Shown: positions 15,352 to 22,275 of the stretch, piece after piece
Layout of the letters: each line of letters starts with the position of its first letter
Numbering within the stretch: the first letter of the stretch is position 1
NCBI GenBank assembly: GCA_946479335.1
Contig: CAMLFP010000028.1
Coordinates: 1 to 25,805 of the forward strand
Length of the DNA: 25,805 nt
Direction: 5' to 3'
Source of the DNA: an uncultured Archangium sp.
GTDB taxonomy: Bacteria > Myxococcota > Myxococcia > Myxococcales > Myxococcaceae
Made by a program: the position numbers and the translations under genes
The notes under the pieces: model-generated
What the model saw: the letters and a program-made list of their open reading frames with translations, nothing else
Databases searched by the model: none
Told to the model about the DNA's origin: nothing

Positions 15352-18300
15352 GGCGCCGTGCAGACGGAGTTGATGCACACCGCATTCGACGCGCACACGT
15401 TGCCGCACGCGCCACAGTTGTTCCGGTCGAAGGCGAGGTTCGCGCAGGCCGTGCCGCACATGGTGAGGCCAGTGTTGCACGTGCACACGCCGCTTTGGCA
15501 GCCGATGGTGGCGAAGCTGCCCTGGCAGACGTTGCCGCAGGCGCCGCAGTTGTTCCGGTCGGTCTCGAGGTTGCGGCAGGTGGTGCCACACAGCGTCTGG
15601 CCCACCGCGCAGGTGCACGCGCCAGCCACGCAGACCTGGTTGTTGCCGCACTGGGTGCCGCAGCTCCCGCAGTTGTTGCGGTTCGACTGGAGGTCGGTGC
15701 AGCGGCCGTTGCAGAGGCCCGCGCCGGAGGTGCAGTAGCAGGCGCCGCTCGCGCACTGCTCGTTGGTGCCGCAGGCGTGGCCGCAGGTGCCGCAGTTCGA
15801 GAAGTCGCTGGCGAGGTTCTGACAGGCGCCGCTGCACGAGGTCTCTCCGGCGGGGCACGCGGTGACGCACGCGCCGTTGGAGCAGACCTGGCCCGCGCCA
15901 CACGCCGTGCCGCAGGCGCCGCAGTTGGCGGCGTCTTCACTCAGGCGCACGCAGGTGTTGCCGCAGCGGGTGGTGCCCGAGGGGCAGCTGCACGTGCCGT
16001 TGTTGCAGGTGCCGCCGTTGCCGCACACGTTGCCGCAGGCGCCGCAGTTGTTGGGGTCAATCTGCGTGAAGGTGCACGCGTCACCGCACTGGGTCTGCCC
16101 GGTGAAGCACGCGTTGCGGCAGCCGAAGCCGGTGCACACCTGGTTGGAGCCGCACTGCGTGGTGCACGCGCCGCACGTCGCCGGGTCGTTGCGCGAGACG
16201 CACGCGCCGTTGCAGCGGATGAAGCCCGTGGGGCAGGAGCAGACGCCCGCCGCGCAGCTCCCGCCCGCGCAGGAGGTGCCGCAGCTGCCGCAGTTGGCGC
16301 CGTCGGTCGTCAGGTTGACGCAGGTGCCGTTGCACGCGGTGAAGCCCGTCGGGCACACGCACGCGCCGCCGCTGCACGTCATGCCGCCGGTGCACGCGTG
16401 GCCGCACGCGCCGCAGTTGTTGGCGTCGGTCTGCGTGCTGACGCAGCTGCCGTTGCAGGAGGTCTGGCCACTCGAGCACCCGCCGGCGCACACGCCGTTG
16501 CTGCAGGTCTGGCCGCTGGCGCAGACGGTGCCGCAGGCGCCGCAGTGGTTGGGGTCGCTCCCGGTGGCGACGCACGTGCCGTTGCAGGCGGTCTGACCGG
16601 CGGGGCACTGGCAGCTCCCGTTGGTGCAGGAGGCGCCGCCGCCGCACGTGACGCCGCACGCGCCGCAGTTGCCGTCGGCCGAGGGCACGCACGCGCCGCC
16701 ACACAGCAGCGTACCGGCGGGGCACCCGCACACCCCGTTGACGCAGCCCTGGCCCGGCGCGCAGGCGACGCCGCAGCCGCCACAGTTCTGTACATCGCTG
16801 TCGATGGCGCGGCACTGGCCGTTGCACAAGGTCTGGTTTGACGGGCAGCCGCACACGCCGTTGGTGCACGCCTCGCCGGTGGCGCACGGGCGGTTGCAGC
16901 CGCCGCAGTGGGCGGGGTTGTTGCTGGTGGTGACGCACGCGCCATTGCAGAAGCTGCTGCCGACAGGGCACTGGCACTGGCCGTTGGTGCACGTGAGGCC
17001 GGCGGCGCACGCGTTGCCGCAGCTGCCGCAGTTGGCGGAGTCGCTCGCGGTCGTCACGCAGCGGCCGTTGCACAGCGTCGCGCCCGCGGGGCAGGTGCAG
17101 GTGGCGCTGACGCACGCGGTGCCGGCGGGGCACGCGTGGCCGCACACCCCGCAGTGCGCGCCGTCGGTGGAGGTGTTGACGCAGCTCCCGCCGCAGTCGG
17201 TCTGGCCCGAGGGGCACCCGGCGACGCATGCGCCATTGATGCAGCTGGTGCCGTTGGCGCACACGGTGCCGCAGGCGCCGCAGTTGTTGTTGTCGGTGGC
17301 GGTGTTGGGGCACGAGCCGTCGGCGCAGGGCGTGCACGAGCGGCAGCTCCCGCCGACGCAGGTCTGCCCGCTGGCGCAGGAGGTGCCGCAGGCGCCGCAG
17401 TTGGCCTCGTCGACGCGTACGTCAGCGCACGCGCCGTTGCACAGCTGCAGCGGGGTCGCGCAGCCCGGCACGCAGGCGCCGTTGGTGCAGCGCTCGACGG
17501 GCCCGCAGGAGACGCCGCACGCGCCACAGTTGGCCTGGTCGCTCCCGAGGGTGACGCACTGCCCGTTGCACAGCGTCTGCCCGGAGGTGCACGCGGTGGT
17601 GCAGATGCCGTTGAGGCACTGCTGCGACGCCGCGCATGCCACGCCGCAGCCGCCACAGTTGGCCGCGTCGGTGCGCGAGTCGGTGCAGGTGGTGCCACAC
17701 AGCGTCTGGTTCGCCGGGCACACCACGACGCACGCGCCGGCCTGACATTGTTCGTTGCCCGCGCAGGTGGTGCCGCAGGCGCCGCAGTTGTTCTCATCGG
17801 TGGAGGTGTTGACGCAGCGCTGGCCGCACGCGGTGAAGCCGGTGCCGCAGCCGGTGACGCACGTGCCCTGCTGGCAGAGCGAATCTCCGCACGCCACGTC
17901 GCACGCGCCGCAGTGGTTCGGGTCGCTGGAGACGTCGAGGCACGCGCCGCCGCACGCCACCGTCCCCGTGGGGCACGCGGAGGTGCACACGCCCTGGGTG
18001 CAGACGCCGTCGCCGCAGTCGGTGCCGCACGCGCCACAGTGGTGCGGGTCGTCGGCGAGCACCGTGCACGCGCCGTTGCAGTCGGTCTCGTCGGCGCGGC
18101 AGCCGGCGATGCACGCGCCCTGAACACAGTGGCCGCTGACGCACACACTGTCGCAGGCGCCACAGTGGGCGTCGTCACGCTTCGGGTCGACGCAGGCGCC
18201 GTTGCACTCGAGCTGCGTGTCGCCGCACACGCACGCACCGGCGGCGCAGTGATGATCAGCCGCGCACGCGTGGCCGCACGCGCCGCAGTTCGCGTCGTCG

Positions 18301-18479
18301 GTGGAGAGGTCGGCGCCGTTGCACACCGGGGTGTCATCGCCGGGCACGCAGCGGTCGCGCTGGCACACGTACCCGACGGGGCAGTCGTCAGTGGAGTCGC
18401 AGAAATAGAGGGCGGTGCGCGAACAGCCGGTGACCAGCAGCGCGAGGGCGCAGAGCGAAAAGCGGGAAAGAGACGTCAT
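15348..18479 (-). CDS. Large Cys-repeat lipoprotein (24 NCGACG-type repeats)
   Basis: 1043 residues. A lipoprotein signal peptide (MTSLSRFSLCALALLVTGC, lipobox VTGC) is followed by 24 repeats, each 34-44 residues, with the core D-x-x-NCGACG-x-x-C, then ~8 residues, C-x-x-G-x-C and another C-N-G-x-C-(V/A). Typical cores are DENNCGACGTTC, DRNNCGACGNVC and DPNHCGACGTVC. About six Cys per repeat suggests a disulfide-knotted rod on the cell surface (inference). Proteins of this kind are frequent in myxobacteria and are often mislabelled in databases as tryptophan synthase alpha chain, as I recall; there is no sign of that enzyme here. It is the first gene of the coupled set with the secretin-N-like protein and ComF. 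Near-identical codons across repeats could allow recombination. Confidence 0.85.
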   Translation of the reverse strand: MTSLSRFSLCALALLVTGCSRTALYFCDSTDDCPVGYVCQRDRCVPGDDTPVCNGADLSTDDANCGACGHACAADHHCAAGACVCGDTQLECNGACVDPKRDDAHCGACDSVCVSGHCVQGACIAGCRADETDCNGACTVLADDPHHCGACGTDCGDGVCTQGVCTSACPTGTVACGGACLDVSSDPNHCGACDVACGDSLCQQGTCVTGCGTGFTACGQRCVNTSTDENNCGACGTTCAGNEQCQAGACVVVCPANQTLCGTTCTDSRTDAANCGGCGVACAASQQCLNGICTTACTSGQTLCNGQCVTLGSDQANCGACGVSCGPVERCTNGACVPGCATPLQLCNGACADVRVDEANCGACGTSCASGQTCVGGSCRSCTPCADGSCPNTATDNNNCGACGTVCANGTSCINGACVAGCPSGQTDCGGSCVNTSTDGAHCGVCGHACPAGTACVSATCTCPAGATLCNGRCVTTASDSANCGSCGNACAAGLTCTNGQCQCPVGSSFCNGACVTTSNNPAHCGGCNRPCATGEACTNGVCGCPSNQTLCNGQCRAIDSDVQNCGGCGVACAPGQGCVNGVCGCPAGTLLCGGACVPSADGNCGACGVTCGGGASCTNGSCQCPAGQTACNGTCVATGSDPNHCGACGTVCASGQTCSNGVCAGGCSSGQTSCNGSCVSTQTDANNCGACGHACTGGMTCSGGACVCPTGFTACNGTCVNLTTDGANCGSCGTSCAGGSCAAGVCSCPTGFIRCNGACVSRNDPATCGACTTQCGSNQVCTGFGCRNACFTGQTQCGDACTFTQIDPNNCGACGNVCGNGGTCNNGTCSCPSGTTRCGNTCVRLSEDAANCGACGTACGAGQVCSNGACVTACPAGETSCSGACQNLASDFSNCGTCGHACGTNEQCASGACYCTSGAGLCNGRCTDLQSNRNNCGSCGTQCGNNQVCVAGACTCAVGQTLCGTTCRNLETDRNNCGACGNVCQGSFATIGCQSGVCTCNTGLTMCGTACANLAFDRNNCGACGNVCASNAVCINSVCTAP
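15360..18330 (-). repeat. Tandem Cys-rich coding repeats
   Basis: 24 imperfect units of roughly 102-132 bases. The commonest shared DNA word is GCCGCAGGCGCCGCAGTT (plus-strand reading) and close variants. Unit lengths vary, so this is protein-level repetition rather than a CRISPR or satellite. Confidence 0.8.
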
Positions 18480-18487
18480 CTGTGCGC

Positions 18488-18509
18488 CTGAAGTGAGGGG
18501 AGGCTTCAG
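18488..18509. promoter_or_regulatory. Inverted repeat in the leader of the Cys-repeat lipoprotein gene
   Basis: CTGAAG (18488-18493), ten bases, CTTCAG (18504-18509), nine bases upstream of the start at 18479. It overlaps the only candidate ribosome-binding site (AGG near 18486-18488), so it could be an operator or an mRNA hairpin affecting translation. Confidence 0.3.
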
Positions 18510-18554
18510 CGCGCGAGTGTAGTCCCCACCCGGGGCGGGAGCACTTTTTGGCCC

Positions 18555-18791
18555 TCAGCCGCGGCCCACGTCGCTGTGCGCGGCCAGCCGCGCGATGATG
18601 GCGTCGGCGCCGGTGATGAGGCGCTCACCATCCCACAGGGCGGGCGCCGTGGTGCCGCCGCGCGCGCGGAGGTCGGTCATCACCTCGTCGTACGTGACGT
18701 TGCGGAAGCGCACCTCGAGGTCATGCTCCGTTACGTAACGGCGCACCTTCGCGCTGCTCGCGTCAGAAATTGAGTGAAACAGCTCAAACAT
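18555..18791 (-). CDS. GST N-terminal / glutaredoxin-like mini protein lacking the catalytic Cys
   Basis: 78 residues, starting at ATG 18791 with a TANNNT box seven bases upstream. It reads MFELFHSISDASSAKVRRYV ... LRARGGTTAPALWDGERLIT, GADAIIARLAA. The order strand, helix, TAPAL (cis-Pro) and the ITGADAI helix matches the thioredoxin-fold N-terminal domain of GSTs and glutaredoxins. The active-site CxxC expected near residues 8-14 is replaced by a Ser-rich stretch (SISDASS), so thiol chemistry via Cys is unlikely; a Ser-type GST-like or purely binding role is possible. There is no C-terminal GST helical domain. It diverges from the H1-like gene with 19 bases between the start codons. Confidence 0.65.
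   Translation of the reverse strand: MFELFHSISDASSAKVRRYVTEHDLEVRFRNVTYDEVMTDLRARGGTTAPALWDGERLITGADAIIARLAAHSDVGRG
18728..18741. promoter_or_regulatory. Perfect 14-base palindrome CCGTTACGTAACGG
   Basis: Perfect dyad inside the first third of the GST-like gene, 70 bases before the H1-like start at 18811. Its AT-richer centre stands out from the surrounding GC-rich codons. It is a candidate operator; no regulator is identified. Confidence 0.4.
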
Positions 18792-18795
18792 GTTT
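18786..18795. promoter_or_regulatory. Perfect palindrome AAACATGTTT spanning the GST-like start codon
   Basis: Ten-base dyad centred on the CATG that includes the minus-strand start codon (18789-18791). Just upstream, TTGAG (18770-18774) and CTCAA (18783-18787) form another short inverted repeat. Together with the 14-base palindrome it makes a dense cluster of dyads in ~70 bases. Confidence 0.35.
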
Positions 18796-18797
18796 GC

Positions 18798-18801
18798 GAG
18801 G
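18798..18801 (+). promoter_or_regulatory. Ribosome-binding site GAGG that fixes the start of the H1-like gene
   Basis: GAGG lies nine bases before ATG 18811. The in-frame ATG at 18790 lies upstream of this site and has none of its own, so 18811 is preferred. Confidence 0.6.
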
Positions 18802-18804
18802 CTA
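18799..18804 (-). promoter_or_regulatory. Putative -10 box (TAGCCT) of the GST-like gene, leaderless type
   Basis: On the minus strand TAGCCT ends seven bases before the ATG at 18791. It overlaps the plus-strand Shine-Dalgarno at 18798-18801. Confidence 0.4.
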
Positions 18805-18810
18805 CACGCC

Positions 18811-19470
18811 ATGCACAGCCAATTGCACAGCCAGACCCTTGCAGCGTTGCGCGCAGAGATTTCGGCCGTCACCACCCTCCAGACCGCGTTCAACCGAATC
18901 GCGCTGGCGGTCGACGAGAACGGCCTCTCGTTGTGGGACGGTCCGCGCCCCGAAGACGCCGATGAAGTGGCGGCTGATGACGGCTCCTTCTCGCGCGAAC
19001 AGGTCGCGGAGCTCCGCGGGAAGGCGGGTCAGGCCCTCGCCAGCCGGTACAAGGAGGTCGAGCGCGTCATCGCCGGCCGCGCCGCGCTGGAGTCGTTGCT
19101 CAAGGCCACGTTGAACACCGGCACCGGCGGCGTGGTGACGAACGAAGGCCCGCCGCCTCCGGAGGTGTTGAACGCGCTGGTGAAGAGCGGCGCGCTGCGC
19201 CTCGACTGGGCGCAAGACGCGCTCAACGGCGTGCGCGGGGTGCTGGAGTCGCGTCGCGAGGCCGGGCCCACCGCGCCGATGGCGCCGCCGCGCGCGAAGA
19301 AGCCCGCGCCGAAGAAGGTGAAGGCGGCCCCGAAGGCGAAGAAGCCGGCGGCGAAGAAGGCGCCCGCAAAAAAGAAGGCCGCGAAGGCGAAAGCGGCGCC
19401 GAAGAAAGCCGCTCCGAAGAAGGCGAAGGCCGCGCCGAAGAAGAAGCCCGCCGCGAAGAAGAAGAAGTGA
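18811..19470 (+). CDS. Protein with histone-H1-like Lys/Ala/Pro C-terminal tail
   Basis: 219 residues. Residues 1-150 are helical and acidic-to-neutral (LQTAFNRIALAVDENGLSLW, FSREQVAELRGKAGQAL, DWAQDALNGVRGVLESRRE) and I do not recognise the fold. From ~161 to the end the sequence is almost only Lys, Ala and Pro (AKKPAPKKVKAAPKAKKPAA and so on), the PAKK-like tail seen in bacterial histone-H1-like proteins and in some nucleoid-associated proteins. This suggests DNA or RNA binding by charge (inference). There is no signal peptide. It is convergent with the MBOAT gene; a long hairpin lies between. Confidence 0.75.
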   Translation: MHSQLHSQTLAALRAEISAVTTLQTAFNRIALAVDENGLSLWDGPRPEDADEVAADDGSFSREQVAELRGKAGQALASRYKEVERVIAGRAALESLLKATLNTGTGGVVTNEGPPPPEVLNALVKSGALRLDWAQDALNGVRGVLESRREAGPTAPMAPPRAKKPAPKKVKAAPKAKKPAAKKAPAKKKAAKAKAAPKKAAPKKAKAAPKKKPAAKKKK

Positions 19471-19558
19471 CGGCTGGCTTCGAGGGGTGCGGGTGCGCGC
19501 GTCGGCGTCGTTGCTTTTGCGCGCATGCCCTTGAGCTTCGGGCGAACTGAGGCAAGCA

Positions 19559-19595
19559 GGGCGGTTTGAGCTCGCCAGGCGAGACGAAACCGCCC
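19559..19595. terminator. Long hairpin between convergent genes (putative bidirectional terminator)
   Basis: Outer stem GGGCGGTTT (19559-19567) with AAACCGCCC (19587-19595), inner stem CTCGC/GCGAG around CAG. It lies in the 221-base gap between the stops at 19470 (+) and 19692 (-). There is no T-tract on either side. Nothing else is recognised in this gap. Confidence 0.5.
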
Positions 19596-19691
19596 CGCTT
19601 CGTACAGTTTGACGTTCTTGCCCGGAGTCGAGGGCCTGTGCGGAGTGCGCACGGCGCGCACCGTCGAAAACCGGCCTCCCCCACGGCTGCT

Positions 19692-21014
19692 TCAAAACAC
19701 GTAATAGATGAAGTCTGACTTCGCGCTGCCGTACGCGAGCAGCGCCCACACCATCAGCGCCGCCAGCAGCCCTTCGACCCACGGCTTCAGGTCGTCGCGC
19801 CGCACCGCCGCGAAGAGCGGTTTCTGCGCGACGAGGAAGCCCACCGTCAGCACCAGCGTCTGCGTGGGCATCGCGCTGTCGAAGCGCGTGGTGAAGAGGC
19901 GCGTCACGAACTGCCCGAGCGCCTGCATCGACGGCGCGCGGAAGGGGAGCCACAGCGCCACCACCACGTGGAAGGTGACGAAGACGCCCAGCCAGCGCGG
20001 CCAGCGCGCGCGAAACTTGTCGGTGACAAGTTCAAGGTCCATCCACACGCCATGGAGCGTGCCCCAGAGCAGGTAGTTCCACCCCGCGCCGTGCCACAGG
20101 CCGCCCAGCGCCATCGTCGCCAGCCGGTTGAAGGCTGCGCGCGTCTTCGAGACGCCGCGATTTCCGCCGAGCGAGATGTACAGGTAGTCGCGCAGCCAGC
20201 CCGAGAGCGTGATGTGCCAGCGCCTCCAGAACTCGCGCAGCGACGCCGACGCGTACGGGTTGTCGAAGTTGATGGGCAGCTCGAGCCCGAAGCACGCGCC
20301 CAGGCCCACCGCCATCGTCGAGTAGCCCCAGAAGTCGGCCAGCAACTGCGCGGCGTACGCGTACAGCACCAGCCACGCGTTGTTCACGCCCAGCGCGCCC
20401 GGCGCCTTCCACGCGTAGTTCACGTACTCGCCGATGGCGTCGGCCACGCCGACCTTCAGGAACAGCCCGCAGAGAATGAGCCACGCGCCTCGATGCAACT
20501 TCGCCCAGTCGAACTCCGCGCGCCGGTGCAGCTGCGGGAGGAACTCGCGCCCGCGCACGATGGGCCCGGCGACCAGCTGCGCGAAGAACGACTTGAAGAC
20601 CGCGAACACCAGCAGGTTCTTCTCGGCCGGCAGCTCACGCCGGTGCACGTCGACCAGGTACGCGATGACCTGGAAGGTGAAGAACGAGATGCCCAGCGGC
20701 ATCCACCCGTCGTCGCGCGCGTGCGGCAGGTGCAGGAAGCGCCCGTATTTGAAGAACAACAGGAACGAGAGGTTGAGCGCGACGCCGAAGCCCAGCAGCG
20801 CGCGGCTGCGGGACTTTTCCAGCGCGCGGCCCAGCGTGTAGTTCACGCCGATGCTGCCCAGCAGCAGGAACACCGAGGGCCAGTGCCGCCACGCGTAGAA
20901 CGCCAGCGACGACACGAAGAGCAACACCAGCCGCGCGGGCTGCGAGCGGACAGCCCAGTACACCGCCACCAGCACCGGCACGCAGAGCAGGAAGGTGGCG
21001 CTGGTGAACTGCAT
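19692..21014 (-). CDS. MBOAT family membrane O-acyltransferase (AlgI-like)
   Basis: 440 residues with about 10-12 hydrophobic segments. The start is ATG 21014 (MQFTSATFLL), one base after the upstream stop. AlgI/DltB-type landmarks are FFKYGRFL (~87-94), PLGISFFTFQ (106-115), FFAQLVAGPIVRGREFLPQL (~143-162), REFWRRWHITLSGWLRDYLY (260-279) and GGLWHGAGWNYLLWGTLHG (304-322), with the conserved His at 308. Such proteins pass acetyl groups across the inner membrane for O-acetylation of exported polysaccharides, for example alginate, or D-alanylation in DltB (family knowledge). The SGNH-like gene directly upstream is the usual partner. A longer frame towards 21122 overlaps the upstream gene and is not used. 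Confidence 0.92.
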   Translation of the reverse strand: MQFTSATFLLCVPVLVAVYWAVRSQPARLVLLFVSSLAFYAWRHWPSVFLLLGSIGVNYTLGRALEKSRSRALLGFGVALNLSFLLFFKYGRFLHLPHARDDGWMPLGISFFTFQVIAYLVDVHRRELPAEKNLLVFAVFKSFFAQLVAGPIVRGREFLPQLHRRAEFDWAKLHRGAWLILCGLFLKVGVADAIGEYVNYAWKAPGALGVNNAWLVLYAYAAQLLADFWGYSTMAVGLGACFGLELPINFDNPYASASLREFWRRWHITLSGWLRDYLYISLGGNRGVSKTRAAFNRLATMALGGLWHGAGWNYLLWGTLHGVWMDLELVTDKFRARWPRWLGVFVTFHVVVALWLPFRAPSMQALGQFVTRLFTTRFDSAMPTQTLVLTVGFLVAQKPLFAAVRRDDLKPWVEGLLAALMVWALLAYGSAKSDFIYYVF

Positions 21015-21015
21015 G

Positions 21016-21942
21016 TCAGAGCGCCTCCGCCAGCGCCCGGGTGAAGCGCGCGCGACCGGGAGATGAGAGGTGCTGCCCATCGACGAACCAGCGGTCGTCG
21101 ACCGGCGCGCAGGTGAAATCAATCAACGGCGCGTCGACGCGCTTCGCCACCGCCGCGCGCAGCGAATTCCCGGCGCTGCTGCACTCTTCCGCGCGTTTCC
21201 CCGAGGCGAGCGGCGGGGCGATGAGCACCACGCGTGCGCCGTGCTGCCGGAGTTGCTCCACGACCCGCGCGTACCCCTCGACGACGCGCGCATCGGGTGG
21301 CTCGCTGTCGGCAAGCGGCAGCGTCGGTTTCCACGCGTCATCGTCGTGGACGCCGGGCGGCGGCTCGGGTGGGCGGAAGGTCTCGATGAGCTGCCGGCTG
21401 CGGAACCACTCGGAGCCGTCGAGCTGCTTCGCGCTCACCAGGCCCGCGATGCGCGGCCAGTTCTCGAGCGCCAACGCGCGCCGCACGCGCAGCAGCGCGG
21501 AATGTTCATGCAGCCAGCGGCCGAGCGGATCTTGCGAATAGTCAGCGTCTGCGTCGGCCTCGAGCTCGAGCGGCGCGGCGTCCCACTGCGGGCGCGAGAG
21601 TTCGACCAGCACCAGCTTCTGCGGCCCGAGGCGTGACGCGATGAACTCCAGCGTCGGCAGTGAACTCGACGGGGTCGCGGCCGAGAACCCGACGCCTTTC
21701 CCGAGGCGCGACGGCGCGAGGCCGTCGTTGGTGCGCGAGCTGCCGAGCGCGACGAAATCGACCGGCCCTTTGCGGTGCAGCAGCGCCAGCTTGAAGCGCA
21801 CGCGATGCGCGACGGCGGCGAGGCTCTCGGGCTCGATGCGCGCGAGCAGCTCGAGCGCCACCAACAGCCCGAGCACGCACCCGCTCAACCACCAGAATCT
21901 GCGCGCGCCAGCAGACATCGTGGAGGCGCGCCTACTCCACAT
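21016..21942 (-). CDS. SGNH-hydrolase-like membrane-anchored protein, MBOAT partner
   Basis: 308 residues. One N-terminal membrane anchor (~16-35) leads to a periplasmic domain. ALGSSRTNDGL (65-75) resembles block I of the SGNH fold with the nucleophile Ser, and VDGQHLSSPGRARF (~287-300) is the block V D-x-x-H pair, Asp288 and His291. AlgJ/AlgX-like SGNH proteins accept acetyl groups from the MBOAT partner and modify polysaccharide (family knowledge). The start 21942 is chosen because it follows the PilZ stop by three bases (TGA-gaa-ATG), in line with the tight packing of this operon; ATG 21918, eight codons later, is possible. The stop lies one base before the MBOAT start. Confidence 0.75.
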   Translation of the reverse strand: MWSRRASTMSAGARRFWWLSGCVLGLLVALELLARIEPESLAAVAHRVRFKLALLHRKGPVDFVALGSSRTNDGLAPSRLGKGVGFSAATPSSSLPTLEFIASRLGPQKLVLVELSRPQWDAAPLELEADADADYSQDPLGRWLHEHSALLRVRRALALENWPRIAGLVSAKQLDGSEWFRSRQLIETFRPPEPPPGVHDDDAWKPTLPLADSEPPDARVVEGYARVVEQLRQHGARVVLIAPPLASGKRAEECSSAGNSLRAAVAKRVDAPLIDFTCAPVDDRWFVDGQHLSSPGRARFTRALAEAL

Positions 21943-21945
21943 TTC

Positions 21946-22206
21946 TCAACGGCGCGGCGTCAACCGACCGGCGACATCGTAGCCGCCCGCGGCGCACGCC
22001 TCGACGCGCGTCACGTGCAGGTTCGCGCGCTCGTCACCCACGCGCACCGCGAGCTCTGCGCCGACCGGCGGCTCCATGCCCGCGTGGAACTTGAGGCCGT
22101 GCGCCGACATGTTCTGCGCCGCGCCGGAGAACTCCACGCCGCTCTCGAAGTCCACCGCGTCAACCTGCGCCGTCGTCTGCTGCCGCTCGTCGATTCGCTT
22201 GTGCAT
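21946..22206 (-). CDS. Small PilZ-domain protein (probable c-di-GMP binding)
   Basis: 86 residues, essentially one domain. It reads KRIDERQQT, VEFSGAAQNMSAHGLKFHAG (~24-43), VGAELAVRVG and HVTRVEACAAGGYDVAGRL. The (D/N)xSxxG motif (NMSAHG) and the N-terminal Arg cluster are those that bind c-di-GMP in PilZ domains, although the RxxxR spacing is only approximately met (KRIDER). It starts the operon with the SGNH-like and MBOAT genes; in alginate synthesis a PilZ protein (Alg44) likewise controls export. A TANNNT box lies seven bases before the ATG. Confidence 0.7.
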   Translation of the reverse strand: MHKRIDERQQTTAQVDAVDFESGVEFSGAAQNMSAHGLKFHAGMEPPVGAELAVRVGDERANLHVTRVEACAAGGYDVAGRLTPRR

Positions 22207-22213
22207 GTGGCGA

Positions 22214-22219
22214 ACGCTA
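22214..22219 (-). promoter_or_regulatory. Putative promoter of the PilZ operon: TTGACC ... TAGCGT
   Basis: On the minus strand TAGCGT ends seven bases before the ATG at 22206, and TTGACC lies 16 bases further upstream, a good -35 match. The transcript would be leaderless or nearly so; no Shine-Dalgarno is present. Confidence 0.45.
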
Positions 22220-22261
22220 CGGGGCTGTGGCGCGTGGTCAAAAAATGCGGCGCGTCACGGG

Positions 22262-22267
22262 TATGCT
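22262..22267 (+). promoter_or_regulatory. Putative -10 box (TATGCT), leaderless type
   Basis: TATGCT ends eight bases before ATG 22276; no Shine-Dalgarno and no clear -35 box are seen. It lies 69 bases from the divergent PilZ start. Confidence 0.4.
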
Positions 22268-22275
22268 GCCCCGAC

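Noticed and set aside
15360..18330. Regularly spaced repeated DNA words suggesting a CRISPR array
   Set aside because: Spacing varies, the repeats code for a continuous Cys-rich protein in one frame, and no cas genes are present.
15348..18479. Tryptophan synthase alpha-chain label commonly attached to such proteins
   Set aside because: No TIM-barrel or TrpA motif; the protein is a secreted Cys-repeat lipoprotein.
15495..18491. Ala/Gly-rich and Pro/His-rich plus-strand open frames opposite the Cys-repeat lipoprotein
   Set aside because: Antisense products of the repeated Cys codons; no start signal and no recognisable domain.
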